Source: Mucilaginibacter terrenus (GTDB taxonomy: Bacteria; Bacteroidota; Bacteroidia; Sphingobacteriales; Sphingobacteriaceae). Taken from it: a stretch of DNA of 64,000 nt. The stretch lies in the NCBI RefSeq assembly GCF_003432065.1, contig NZ_QWDE01000002.1, forward strand, positions 1 to 64,000, read 5' to 3'. This document shows, piece by piece, positions 17,242 through 24,984 of the stretch; within the stretch, counting starts at the first letter, position 1; every line of letters starts with the position of its first letter. Made by a program: the position numbers and the translations under genes. Under the pieces are notes generated by a model. That model saw nothing but the letters and a program-made list of their open reading frames with translations, did not search any database and was not told the origin of the DNA.

Positions 17242-18540
17242 CTACAACTCTTCGTCGTGCTGGCTGATGTCCAAACCTGCAAGTTCCTCCTCTTTTGTAA
17301 CACGAAGCGGACTGATCAGGTCGGTAACTTTCAATAGTATGAATGAACCAACAAACGCAAACACTGATACAGCTACCAATGCGATAAGGTGTTTTACAAA
17401 CAATGCGCTATCGCCGTAGAACAAACCATCTGCACCTGCGCTGTTAACGCTTTTTGTAGCAAATACGCCGGTAAGTATCATACCCACCATACCGCCTACA
17501 CCGTGGCATGGGAATACGTCAAGCGTATCGTCGATATTGGTTTTTGAGCGCCACATAACCATAAGGTTACTTACCACCGCTGCAACTATACCAATGATGA
17601 GCGAGCTGGATACCGTTATAAAACCGGCAGCCGGTGTTACAGCAACCAGGCCCACTACAGCGCCTATACAAGCACCCAAGGCGGATGGTTTTTTACCACG
17701 CAGCATATCAAAGAATATCCATGACATAGCAGCTGCGGCAGACGCGGTAGTTGTAGTTGCTAATGCAGTAGCAGCAAGCTCGCCGGACGTTAACGCAGAA
17801 CCCGCGTTGAAACCGAACCAACCGAACCAAAGTAAACCTGTACCCAGTATTACGTAGCTGATACGTGCAGGGGTATGTGCTTCCTCAACCTCGTTACGTT
17901 TTTTGAGATAGATGGCCGATGCCAAAGCTGCCCAGCCTGCAGACATGTGTACCACGGTACCACCTGCAAAATCCAGAACGCCCATCTTAAAGAAATAACC
18001 TTGTGGATGCCATGTTGCGTGGGCAAGCGGGATATAGATGATTACGATAAAGAGGGTGATGAATATTAAATAGGAATTGAAACGGATACGTTCGGCAAAG
18101 GCACCGGTAATAAGCGCCGGTGTAATAACCGCGAACTTTAACTGGAACATAGCAAATAATATAACTGGAATAGTGCCCCAGGCAGTGCCAATGGTATTCT
18201 GCATCATGAAGAATGATTTAGGATTACCAATAAAACCTAAACCGCCAACATCCTCGCCGAAGGCCATACTAAATCCAAATACTACCCAAATGATAGTGAT
18301 AAGGCCCATACAAACAAAGCTTTGAAGCATTGTAGAAATAACGTTCTTTTTGCGAACCATACCGCCATAGAAGAAAGCTAGGCCTGGTGTCATTAATAAT
18401 ACAAGGGCTGTAGAAATTAGCAACCAGGCAATGTCCGCCGCGTTGAATTCAGCTGGTTTAGCCGCCGCCACGTTGCCCGGGTACATTAGCGCCAGGATAA
18501 CAACAATGACAAGAATGCCAAAAGGTACAATTTTTTTCAT
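17242..18540 (-). CDS. amt: Ammonium transporter
   Basis: This 432-residue Amt/Mep/Rh channel has an N-terminal signal-like segment followed by about 11 membrane helices. Family signatures include LMTPGLAFFYGGMVRKKN, the pore segment WHPQGYFFKMGVLDFAGGTVVHMSAGWAALA (split here by description: ADFAGG-like DFAGG and HMSAG with its pore His), FGWFGFNAGSAL and FPCHGVGGMVGMILTGVFA with the second pore His. It imports ammonium for assimilation. No PII (GlnK) gene lies next to it, although many amt genes have one. The C-terminal tail DISQHDEEL is short and acidic. A terminator is shared with the GH97 gene. Confidence 0.95.
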   Translation of the reverse strand: MKKIVPFGILVIVVILALMYPGNVAAAKPAEFNAADIAWLLISTALVLLMTPGLAFFYGGMVRKKNVISTMLQSFVCMGLITIIWVVFGFSMAFGEDVGGLGFIGNPKSFFMMQNTIGTAWGTIPVILFAMFQLKFAVITPALITGAFAERIRFNSYLIFITLFIVIIYIPLAHATWHPQGYFFKMGVLDFAGGTVVHMSAGWAALASAIYLKKRNEVEEAHTPARISYVILGTGLLWFGWFGFNAGSALTSGELAATALATTTTASAAAAMSWIFFDMLRGKKPSALGACIGAVVGLVAVTPAAGFITVSSSLIIGIVAAVVSNLMVMWRSKTNIDDTLDVFPCHGVGGMVGMILTGVFATKSVNSAGADGLFYGDSALFVKHLIALVAVSVFAFVGSFILLKVTDLISPLRVTKEEELAGLDISQHDEEL

Positions 18541-18657
18541 GTGTTTAGTGATAAGAAATTGATAAATAGTTAGTTAATAGGGTTGTTTACTATGTTAGGT
18601 GGTGGATAGCCTTCAAAACGCAAGTAGTATGAGTTATAAAGGCCGATGTATAGCTTA

Positions 18658-19002
18658 TTACAAAAAAGAATGGAACGGAAATAATATCAATTGGATGTTT
18701 CTGTAAGGTCTCACTGCAGCTTGATAATAATCTGTAAGCTTTAAAACAGGGAAGTAAATAACAGACACTAAAATCCTTTCAGGAAAATTTAAACTGCCTT
18801 TAAACGGATTTTCTTGATCTTTTTTAATGCTAAATGGGTGATTTAAATCCGAAAAAGCCGGACTTAAGCTGTTAAAAGCATTAAACGTGGTTCTGCTTGT
18901 AACAAAATAAGCATTGTTTCTAAAAAAAGCGTTAGCAAACAACAATAATGCCTCTATTGGTAAGAGAAAAGTTAATATATGTCTATATTTTCTTATCGGC
19001 AT
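18658..19002 (-). CDS. Doubtful small ORF in the AT-rich gap upstream of amt
   Basis: A 114-codon reading frame on the minus strand encodes an N-terminal hydrophobic stretch (ILTFLLPIEALLLFANAF) followed by a basic/aromatic region with no known motif. The surrounding 18541-19177 interval is very AT-rich and holds nothing else I can support. The minus-strand TACTTTTA just before the ATG resembles a weak -7 box. It could be a lineage-specific small gene or a chance frame; amino-acid composition gives only weak support. Confidence 0.3.
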   Translation of the reverse strand: MPIRKYRHILTFLLPIEALLLFANAFFRNNAYFVTSRTTFNAFNSLSPAFSDLNHPFSIKKDQENPFKGSLNFPERILVSVIYFPVLKLTDYYQAAVRPYRNIQLILFPFHSFL

Positions 19003-19177
19003 ACCCTAAAAGTAGCATATTAAAATCAATATTTCAAAAACAACATCATATTTTTATAATTTTTTCACAATAATACACCTAATTTGAGCTTAGTAGTAAA
19101 ATAACTACCAAAATAGTATACCTTTTTATTAAAATAATATCGATGGACCTCAAAAAGATATTAAACGCTATGGCGGA

Positions 19178-20281
19178 TTATTTAAATAAGGAAAGTTGCC
19201 CGGAATTGCTCTTGGGTTTCGCCTCCGGGTCAATAAAGTTTGATACTGTAATTCCCAGCAATCTTATTCGGCTGTTTTCCGTATCTGTAGCCAGCAGCAG
19301 TTCCCGGGCAGTCTGTAGTATAATCTCCAGGTCGCTTACGCATTGAGGCAGCGAAACACTTCGGGTAATTTGCCTGAAATCGCTGTATTTTATTTTTAAA
19401 GTAACCGTGCGGCCCTTTAATTGGTATTTCATCAAGCGCTGATGTACAATCAGGGCAATCTTAGCCAGTTCTGCGTTCATCTCCTCCACCGTGGTGAGAT
19501 CATAAGCAAAGGTATCTTCTGCACCCATCGATTTGGTTTCGCGGTGTGGCTGCACTTCCCGGTCATCTATCCCTCTTACAATTTTATAGTAAAAGGAACC
19601 AGCTTTGCCAAAGTTCCTTATAATCTCTTCTTCGGTAAGTTGCTTAAGGTCAGCGCCGGTAAAAATACCCATCTTAGTCATCCGGTCGGCAGTGACTTTG
19701 CCGATACCGTGAAACTTTTCCACGGGCAGCTTTTCCATAAAGGCCTCTATAGAAGATGGGCCTATAAACGTGAGTCCATCGGGCTTTTGCATGTCCGATG
19801 CTATTTTTGCCACAAATTTACTCACCGAAACGCCTGCTGATGCCGTAAGGTGTAACTCGTCTTTAATTGCCTGCTTTATCTGTGTGGCGATAGCAATAGC
19901 CGAGCCGATGTTCTTTTTATCCGCTGTAACATCAAGGTACGCCTCATCAAGCGAAAGTGGTTCAATCAGATCGGTGTACCGGCAAAAAATCTCCCGTATT
20001 TTTTCAGACACTTCTTTATACACCGCAAACCGTGGCCTTACAAATATGGCATGCGGGCAAAGCTTCAATGCTTGTTTACTGGGCATGGCGGACCGTACAC
20101 CAAACTTGCGGGCTTCATAACTCGCGGTAGCAACAACACCACCGCGGCCCTCCGGCAAACCGCCAACAACAAGCGGCTTACCACGATACTCCGGGTAATC
20201 GCGTTGCTCTACCGACGCGTAAAATGCATCCATATCAATATGAATGATCTTTCTGCGTGTTGTTCTTACGGCCTCTTCCAC
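19178..20281 (-). CDS. dinB: DNA polymerase IV (Y-family)
   Basis: DinB is an error-prone translesion polymerase. Motifs are RKIIHIDMDAFYASVEQRD (first catalytic Asp), ARKFGVRSAMPSKQA, EPLSLDEAYLDVT (catalytic Asp-Glu), SAGVSVSKFVAKIAS, the helix-hairpin-helix IGKVTADRMTKMGI, and the little-finger domain including LKIKYSDFRQITRSVSLP. The last residues QLSLFK resemble a QL(S/D)LF beta-clamp-binding motif. I prefer the GTG at 20281 (367 residues): an open frame extends to an ATG at 20365, but that extension crosses the minus-strand -7 box TACTTTTG (20319-20326) and the divergent gene start. The start is therefore uncertain. Confidence 0.92.
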   Translation of the reverse strand: MEEAVRTTRRKIIHIDMDAFYASVEQRDYPEYRGKPLVVGGLPEGRGGVVATASYEARKFGVRSAMPSKQALKLCPHAIFVRPRFAVYKEVSEKIREIFCRYTDLIEPLSLDEAYLDVTADKKNIGSAIAIATQIKQAIKDELHLTASAGVSVSKFVAKIASDMQKPDGLTFIGPSSIEAFMEKLPVEKFHGIGKVTADRMTKMGIFTGADLKQLTEEEIIRNFGKAGSFYYKIVRGIDDREVQPHRETKSMGAEDTFAYDLTTVEEMNAELAKIALIVHQRLMKYQLKGRTVTLKIKYSDFRQITRSVSLPQCVSDLEIILQTARELLLATDTENSRIRLLGITVSNFIDPEAKPKSNSGQLSLFK

Positions 20282-20348
20282 AAATAGATTATTGTTGTTG
20301 CGTATTCGCTTATCTTTACAAAAGTAAACGCACAGACCGAAAAATTGT

Positions 20349-20921
20349 ATGTCATCCCACCACATTGTACGCGAGAAACAAGAACCGGCGCTGCTGCTGT
20401 TAAGCTTAGATAACTTTGACGACGAACTACTCGGTCAGCTACTGGAGTGGAGCCCTACTGTAATTGCCACTTCAAAAACAGCCGAACAGGTTTACGCTTT
20501 TGGTATTAAAATAGATGTGATTGCTGATGATCACAGCCAGGCAGACAACCAATCAAATATTAAACAAATCCGCCTTAATGGACAAAGTACCACCAATGCT
20601 GTACTCAACCACCTGGTAGAAGCCGGGTACCCGGCAGTGAATATAATTGCTGATGAATTAGACATTGCCGCTACAGAGCAATATGGCAATAGCATCAATA
20701 TCGTTTGGTTTTGCCATGATGAGAAAGTCTTCCCAATCCGCAGCGGCTTTAAAAAATGGAAGCCAAAAGGAGAGCAGATCAGGGTATTATCCGACACATC
20801 AACACTGGAGTTTGAAGGCCTGGAACGTGTTGCACCTAATATTTACTCCACCACTGCTGATGGCTTTTACAGCTTCACTTTCCATGAGCCGTTATTGTTT
20901 ATAGCAGAGCAAATTATATAA
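20349..20921 (+). CDS. Thiamine pyrophosphokinase-like protein, degenerate
   Basis: The 190-residue protein begins MSSHHIVREKQEPALLLLS and contains LLGQLLEWSPTVIAT, AFGIKIDVIADDHS and GFKKWKPKGEQI, which follow the pattern of a Sphingobacteriaceae family related to thiamine pyrophosphokinase. In TPK the central motif is a conserved Asp-rich GDFDS-type loop; here that place reads DVIADDHSQAD, and the later DHTxxN motif cannot be found. It may thus be a non-catalytic relative or have another nucleotide-binding role. It is divergent from dinB; TATCTTTA at 20311-20318 abuts the opposing dinB box and could be its promoter. Confidence 0.65.
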   Translation: MSSHHIVREKQEPALLLLSLDNFDDELLGQLLEWSPTVIATSKTAEQVYAFGIKIDVIADDHSQADNQSNIKQIRLNGQSTTNAVLNHLVEAGYPAVNIIADELDIAATEQYGNSINIVWFCHDEKVFPIRSGFKKWKPKGEQIRVLSDTSTLEFEGLERVAPNIYSTTADGFYSFTFHEPLLFIAEQII

Positions 20922-21045
20922 GCTATTTCACTCCGAAATAAACTGCGATTTACAGCAAAAATAATTTAAGCTTTGTTAAACCGTTAGTGTAGTTCTTAGT
21001 CTATACATCATCAGCGTAGAAAACTGAGGCAATCCTAATTTCAAA

Positions 21046-22143
21046 ATGAAAATGTCATATAAAAAATTATTATCAATCGCCTTTACCGGCCTGTTTGGCC
21101 TGTTCCTGGCGTTACCCGCAGTTGCCCAGCACAGAGGTGGCGGAGGCGGCGGTGGTCGCTCCTTTGGTGGCGGTGGTGGCTTTAGTCGTGGCGGAGGCGG
21201 TTTCGGCGGAGGCGGCTTCAGCCGTGGTGGCGGTAGCTTCGGTGGTGGCAGCAGACCTTCCGGCGGCAGCTTTTCAAGGCCTCAAGGCACATTCAGCCGC
21301 CCGGGTGGCGGCAGTTTCTCACGCCCTAACGTAGGTGTTTCGCCGCAGCGCGGTTATTCACAAGGCGGCTTTTCACGCAGCCCACGAACTAATGGCTACT
21401 ATGGTGGCGGCTTCAACAGAGGCTCTATAGGTACCCGTGGTAGCTTTGGCCGTGGTGCTTACGCTTACCGTGGCGGCAACTATGGCCGCGGCACTTACCG
21501 TGGTGGTTTCTATGGTGGTTACCGTAACGGGTATCGTTCGTACTATTATGGCCCACGCTATTTCAACCGTGGTTTTTATAACTATCGTGGTTATTACAAC
21601 AGCTATTACCTGCCACGTATTGGTTTCAGCATAGGCGTATTGCCTTACGGTTATTACCCGTTCTATTGGGGCGATTACCAATACTACTACAGCGACGGCT
21701 TATACTATCGCCAGTACAATAACCAGTATACCGTGGTTGAACCGCCGGTTGGCGCGCAAGTGAATTCTTTGCCATCAAACGCAGAGTCTATCACTATTAA
21801 TGGCGAGCAGTACTTCGAATCAAACGGTGTTTACTATCGTGCAGTTACCAAAGATGACGGCAGTGTAGTGTACGAAGTTGCAGGTAAAGACGGTGAACTA
21901 AACACCGGCACTGACGGTGACGACGGCTCTTATTCGTCAGCTGACGATGCGCCGCTACAGGTAGGCGACATTGTTGATCAATTACCTCCTGATAGCCGCA
22001 AGATAAAAGTGAATGGCGAAAAGCTATTCGTTGCTCCTGACGGAACTTATTTCCAGGAAGCACGTGACGAAGACAACAAAAAAGTTTATAAGGTGGTGGG
22101 TTTGCCCGGCGATGAACAGCCTGCAGACGACGATCAAAAATAA
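21046..22143 (+). CDS. Secreted Gly/Arg- and Tyr-rich protein with DUF6515-type C-terminus
   Basis: The 365-residue protein has a signal peptide (SYKKLLSIAFTGLFGLFLALPAVAQ). Next is a low-complexity glycine/serine/arginine/phenylalanine region (about residues 26-135), then a tyrosine/arginine-rich stretch (RGGFYGGYRNGYRSYYYGPRYF-like, about 140-230). The C-terminal part has two copies of a motif of the form V..LP....I.VNGE..F...G.YF (around residues 240-270 and 305-340), as in DUF6515 proteins. It is predicted to be periplasmic or surface-exposed; function is unknown. The coding strand is strongly biased, which produces long false frames on both strands. Confidence 0.75.
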   Translation: MKMSYKKLLSIAFTGLFGLFLALPAVAQHRGGGGGGGRSFGGGGGFSRGGGGFGGGGFSRGGGSFGGGSRPSGGSFSRPQGTFSRPGGGSFSRPNVGVSPQRGYSQGGFSRSPRTNGYYGGGFNRGSIGTRGSFGRGAYAYRGGNYGRGTYRGGFYGGYRNGYRSYYYGPRYFNRGFYNYRGYYNSYYLPRIGFSIGVLPYGYYPFYWGDYQYYYSDGLYYRQYNNQYTVVEPPVGAQVNSLPSNAESITINGEQYFESNGVYYRAVTKDDGSVVYEVAGKDGELNTGTDGDDGSYSSADDAPLQVGDIVDQLPPDSRKIKVNGEKLFVAPDGTYFQEARDEDNKKVYKVVGLPGDEQPADDDQK

Positions 22144-22165
22144 ATTTCTGAGCTAATGTTTTAGT

Positions 22166-22197
22166 AAAGGCGTGATGGTGGTATCCATCATGCCTTT
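22166..22197 (+). terminator. Rho-independent terminator
   Basis: AAAGGC-TGATGG pairs with CCATCA-GCCTTT around a TGGTAT loop, with one internal mismatch. It follows the DUF6515 protein gene by 22 bp. Confidence 0.8.
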
Positions 22198-22283
22198 CTT
22201 ATTTTAACTGGCTGCCTTTTCAAATTAATGAAAACTATTTGCAACCAGTATAGTAGTACTTATAACACTTTAAATGTACTACT

Positions 22284-22628
22284 ATGGAAAATCATGATCA
22301 CACTAACCTTATACAAAAGCTGCTTGCTTGTGTAGCAGCATGCGAAAATTGCGCAACTGCCTGCCTTAACGAGGATGATGTTAAACCTATGGTGCGCTGC
22401 ATAAGCCTGGATCGCGACTGTGCCGATCTGTGTTCTCAAGCTGCGCGACTGCTTGAGCGCAAATCAGAAATAGCGCACCAATACCTGCTGCTTTGCGAAG
22501 AAATTTGCCGCATGTGCGCCGAAGAATGCGGTATGCACGGGCATGACCATTGCCAGATTTGTGCCGACGCATGCCGCCAATGTGCCGAAGCTTGCCATAT
22601 GCACCACGAGAGGATAAACCAGGACTAA
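22284..22628 (+). CDS. Cys-rich four-helix-bundle copper-binding-type protein (DUF326)
   Basis: The 114-residue protein has repeated CxxxC and CxxC-type spacings (LLACVAACENCATACL, CISLDRDCADLCSQA, LLCEEICRMCAEECGMH, HCQICADACRQCAEACHMHH), giving about 16 Cys plus many His and Met residues. This is the DUF326/Csp-like family, whose studied members line a four-helix bundle with Cys thiolates and store Cu(I). There is no signal peptide, so it would be cytosolic. It stands alone between a terminator and the methyltransferase gene, with no copper exporter or regulator adjacent. Confidence 0.85.
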   Translation: MENHDHTNLIQKLLACVAACENCATACLNEDDVKPMVRCISLDRDCADLCSQAARLLERKSEIAHQYLLLCEEICRMCAEECGMHGHDHCQICADACRQCAEACHMHHERINQD

Positions 22629-22665
22629 GCGCCAGGCTCATAGCTCAAGGGTGGCATATTGTTGC

Positions 22666-22673
22666 TACCTTTG
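22666..22673 (+). promoter_or_regulatory. -7 box directly before the methyltransferase start
   Basis: TACCTTTG ends four bases before the ATG at 22678. No good -33 TTG is found at the usual distance. If active, it would give a leaderless or nearly leaderless mRNA, the same layout as at 13998-14005. Confidence 0.45.
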
Positions 22674-22677
22674 CGCT

Positions 22678-23865
22678 ATGATTGACGTTTTGCTTAAAAA
22701 AGGAAAAGAAAAAGCGGTGCTGCAAAGGCATCCGTGGGTATTTTCCGGTGCGATAGAAAAGGTAAAAGGCAACCCTGCTAACGGCGAAATTGTACGGTTG
22801 GTGAATGCACAGGGGGCTTTCATGGCTTATGGCTTTTACAATAATCAGTCGCGGGTTGCGGTGCGATTGCTGGAATGGGACGAAAGCGTTGCTGTAAACG
22901 ATGACTGGTTTCGCAATAAAGTTAGGATAGCTGTTGCAGGCCGCGCGCATATCCTTGCAAGCGGCGAAACAGATACCTGTCGGCTGATTTTTAGCGAGGC
23001 CGACTACCTGCCCGGCCTAATTGCCGATAAATATGCAGACCACCTCGCTTTACAGGTGCTCACCTCGGGCATACAGAATGCTCTTCCTGTTATTATTGAT
23101 GAGCTTCAGCAACTACTGTCACCATTAAGTATTTACGATAAAAGCGATGCCACATCGCGTGCGCACGAAGGTTTGGAAACCACCAACACCCTGCTGGCCG
23201 GCACACCTCCACCCGAGCTGGTTATGGTTAAGGAAAATGGAATTACTTACGGCATTAACATTGCCGAAGGACAAAAATCAGGCTTTTACTGCGACCAGCG
23301 GGATAACCGACGCTTACTGGCGTCGTATTCGAAAGGTAAAAAAGTGCTGGACTGCTTTAGTTATACAGGCGGATTTACACTTAATAGCCTGCGCGAAGGT
23401 GCTGCTTCCGTTACCAGTGTGGACAGCTCGGCACTTGCAATAGAGACCCTGAACGAGAATATCAATCTCAACAACTTCAACAATACAGAGCATATTGCCA
23501 TTAAATCGGATGTTAACAGCCAGCTGCGCAAGTTTAGGGAAGAAGGCGATAAGTTCGATGTAATTGTGCTAGACCCGCCTAAGTACGCGCCATCCCGTTC
23601 GGCATTGGACAGGGCTTCACGCGCTTATAAAGACCTTAACCGTATTGGCATGCAGCTGCTAAACAGCGGTGGCTTGCTGGCCACATTTTCATGCTCGGGC
23701 GCTATGGATATGGAAACATTCAAACAAGTGCTTGCGTGGGCTGCGCTGGATGCAGGTAAGCAAGTGCAATTCATCTACCAGTTCCACCAGCCGGAAGATC
23801 ACCCGGTACGTTCATCTTTTCCGGAGGGTGAGTATCTCAAGGGGCTGCTTTGCCGGGTATGGTAA
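22678..23865 (+). CDS. Class I SAM-dependent rRNA methyltransferase (RlmI/RlmK-C family)
   Basis: The 395-residue protein has an N-terminal PUA-like domain (KEKAVLQRHPWVFSGAIEKV) and a Rossmann methyltransferase domain. SAM motifs are KKVLDCFSYTGGFTLNSL, VTSVDSSALAIETLNENINLN and the catalytic-site region FDVIVLDPPKYAPSRSAL, followed by LLATFSCSGAMDM. This matches RlmI-type enzymes that make 5-methylcytosine in 23S rRNA; DPPK in place of a Cys-containing loop and the SCSG Cys are typical. The exact target nucleotide is inferred only from family. ATG 22678 fits the PUA start; an upstream in-frame start at 22651 would precede the -7 box. Confidence 0.9.
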   Translation: MIDVLLKKGKEKAVLQRHPWVFSGAIEKVKGNPANGEIVRLVNAQGAFMAYGFYNNQSRVAVRLLEWDESVAVNDDWFRNKVRIAVAGRAHILASGETDTCRLIFSEADYLPGLIADKYADHLALQVLTSGIQNALPVIIDELQQLLSPLSIYDKSDATSRAHEGLETTNTLLAGTPPPELVMVKENGITYGINIAEGQKSGFYCDQRDNRRLLASYSKGKKVLDCFSYTGGFTLNSLREGAASVTSVDSSALAIETLNENINLNNFNNTEHIAIKSDVNSQLRKFREEGDKFDVIVLDPPKYAPSRSALDRASRAYKDLNRIGMQLLNSGGLLATFSCSGAMDMETFKQVLAWAALDAGKQVQFIYQFHQPEDHPVRSSFPEGEYLKGLLCRVW

Positions 23866-23871
23866 AAACAA

Positions 23872-23900
23872 TGCCGGATAACTACCTCAGTTATCCGGCA
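23872..23900. terminator. Bidirectional hairpin terminator
   Basis: A perfect 12-bp stem (23872-23883 with 23889-23900) has a 5-nt loop between convergent genes. The flanking T run is short, so it may act partly as a 3'-end stabilising hairpin. Confidence 0.7.
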
Positions 23901-23929
23901 TAATATTATCACAATAGCCCGTAAAGCAT

Positions 23930-24406
23930 TTACTCCAGGGTTATCTGCCTTTTAATGCTTTCTTCTAAAGAAATAAAGGTCTCGGTACGTTGTATACCTT
24001 TTACACTTTGTATTTGTTCATTTAATACCTCACGCAGGTGGTTGGTATCATGGCAAACTATCTTCGCAAATATGCTCCAGCTGCCGGTAGTATAATGTAG
24101 TTCCACAATTTCGGGAACCATTTTCAACTGTTTTACTGCTTCATTGTATTGCGAACCTTTCTCTAAAAATATGCCCAGGAACGCTGTAACGTCATAACCG
24201 AGCTTTTGAGGGTTAACTTCCAGGCTGGCACCTTTTATCACACCCAACTCCTCCAGCTTCTTCATCCGCACGTGTATTGTTCCGCCTGAAACGATCAATT
24301 CCTTTGCAATCTCCGTGTAAGGAGTGGTTGCATTTTTCATCAAAATTGACAAAATCTGGATATCAAGATTGTCAATTTCTAAATTTTGGGGTTTCCTGTG
24401 AGGCAT
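23930..24406 (-). CDS. Lrp/AsnC family transcriptional regulator
   Basis: The 158-residue protein has an N-terminal winged HTH (LDIQILSILMKNATTPYTEIAKELIVSGGTIHVRMKKLEELGVI, roughly residues 13-57) and a C-terminal RAM/AsnC effector domain (TAFLGIFLEKG, IVELHYTTGSWSIFAKIVC, IQSVKGIQRTETFISLEESI). Such regulators sense amino acids and usually control nearby or amino-acid-related genes. Its target is unknown. It converges with the methyltransferase gene, and its own promoter region is shared with the divergent tRNA-like operon at 24480. Confidence 0.9.
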   Translation of the reverse strand: MPHRKPQNLEIDNLDIQILSILMKNATTPYTEIAKELIVSGGTIHVRMKKLEELGVIKGASLEVNPQKLGYDVTAFLGIFLEKGSQYNEAVKQLKMVPEIVELHYTTGSWSIFAKIVCHDTNHLREVLNEQIQSVKGIQRTETFISLEESIKRQITLE

Positions 24407-24479
24407 ATTTTTTAATATCTATATTCAAATACAAGTTTAATTAAAAGAAAGCTAAAAATAAAAATATTTTATTGAAATA

Positions 24480-24511
24480 TTTGCAAGGAATATCAAACTC
24501 CTTTAAATTTG
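24480..24511 (+). promoter_or_regulatory. Promoter of the tRNA-like gene pair
   Basis: TTTG at 24480-24483 and TAAATTTG at 24504-24511 with a 20-bp spacer match the Bacteroidota consensus. Transcription would start about 40 nt before the first tRNA-like gene. Confidence 0.8.
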
Positions 24512-24557
24512 TATAAAGCAAATGAGAATTGCTTGCTGTTCTTTTAAGAAAAAACAT

Positions 24558-24669
24558 TGTTGGGTGGTGAAATTTTTGGCAGACACACCTCCTTGTCCCG
24601 GTGGCGGAGATCATGGAAAACCCGAAGCGGGCTAACCACTCTGTGAAGGTTCGAACCCTTCCCCAACAG
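24558..24669 (+). tRNA. Noncanonical class II tRNA-like gene, copy 1 (anticodon position GUC)
   Basis: A 112-nt cloverleaf can be drawn. The acceptor is TGTTGGG (24558-24564) with CCCAACA (24662-24668), then G73, with no encoded CCA. T8 and G9 are followed by a GTG/CAC D-stem (24567-24569, 24584-24586) with an enlarged D-loop containing GG. The anticodon stem CCTCC/GGTGG has a central T:T mismatch; its loop is TTGTCCC, giving GTC at 24595-24597. The variable arm is 39 nt: CGGAG (24605-24609) pairs with CTCTG (24639-24643) and encloses CCCG-AAG-CGGG. The T-arm GAAGG-TTCGAAC-CCTTC is canonical. The D-arm resembles tRNA-Leu, but G73 is not leucine-like, and amino acid identity is unknown. Confidence 0.75.
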
Positions 24670-24673
24670 CACG

Positions 24674-24696
24674 CTAAACGCAAGGTTTAGTTTTTA
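24674..24696 (+). terminator. Short hairpin with T run between the two tRNA-like genes
   Basis: CTAAAC (24674-24679) and GTTTAG (24685-24690) form a weak stem followed by TTTTT. It may attenuate transcription into the second copy or mark a processing site. Confidence 0.45.
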
Positions 24697-24699
24697 TCC

Positions 24700-24815
24700 T
24701 GTAGGATGGTGAAATTTTTGGCAGACACACCTCCTTGTCGCGGTGGCGGAGATTCTGGGAAACTTCTAGCAATAGGAATAACCACTCTGTGAAGGTTCGA
24801 CCCCTTCTCCTACAG
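24700..24815 (+). tRNA. Noncanonical class II tRNA-like gene, copy 2 (anticodon position GUC)
   Basis: This is a 116-nt relative of copy 1. Its acceptor is TGTAGGA (24700-24706) with TCCTACA (24808-24814), then G73. Three acceptor positions differ from copy 1 on at least one strand, and both sides change together, keeping all seven pairs. The D-arm, the mismatched CCTCC/GGTGG anticodon stem, GTC (24737-24739) and the CGGAG/CTCTG variable-arm base (24747-24751, 24785-24789) are identical. The inner variable-arm hairpin is different in sequence (TTCTA-GCAA-TAGGA) but still pairs. The T-arm GAAGG-TTCGACC-CCTTC is canonical. CCA is not encoded. This covariation indicates a selected RNA structure rather than a decayed duplicate. 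Confidence 0.75.
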
Positions 24816-24849
24816 CTCTTCTCATAATTTAGGTTTATAATTGGTTAGT

Positions 24850-24876
24850 AAAGGCCCCTGCCCATCAGGGGCTTTG
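24850..24876 (+). terminator. Terminator of the tRNA-like operon
   Basis: AAAGGCCCCTG and CAGGGGCTTT pair around a short CCCAT loop, 35 nt after copy 2. Confidence 0.85.
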
Positions 24877-24984
24877 CTGTTTTATAAGGTTTTTTATTCC
24901 ACCCTCCTAACCCCGTGAAGGAGGAATACTAATATTTAGGATTGAATATTCACTAGCATATAAAAAGGATTATTCCTCATGTGT

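Noticed and set aside
20282..20365. N-terminal extension of dinB to ATG 20365
   Set aside because: The extension lacks family similarity, overlaps the divergent gene start and crosses a minus-strand -7 box; GTG 20281 is more consistent.
21095..21681. Val/Ala/Thr-rich frames overlapping the Gly/Arg-rich protein gene
   Set aside because: They are shadows created by strong GGN/CGN codon bias of the DUF6515 protein.
24558..24815. Considering the tRNA-like pair as ordinary tRNA-Leu or tRNA-Ser
   Set aside because: The D-arm is Leu-like, but G73, the GUC anticodon position, the mismatched anticodon stem and the variable arms of about 40 nt do not fit either standard species.
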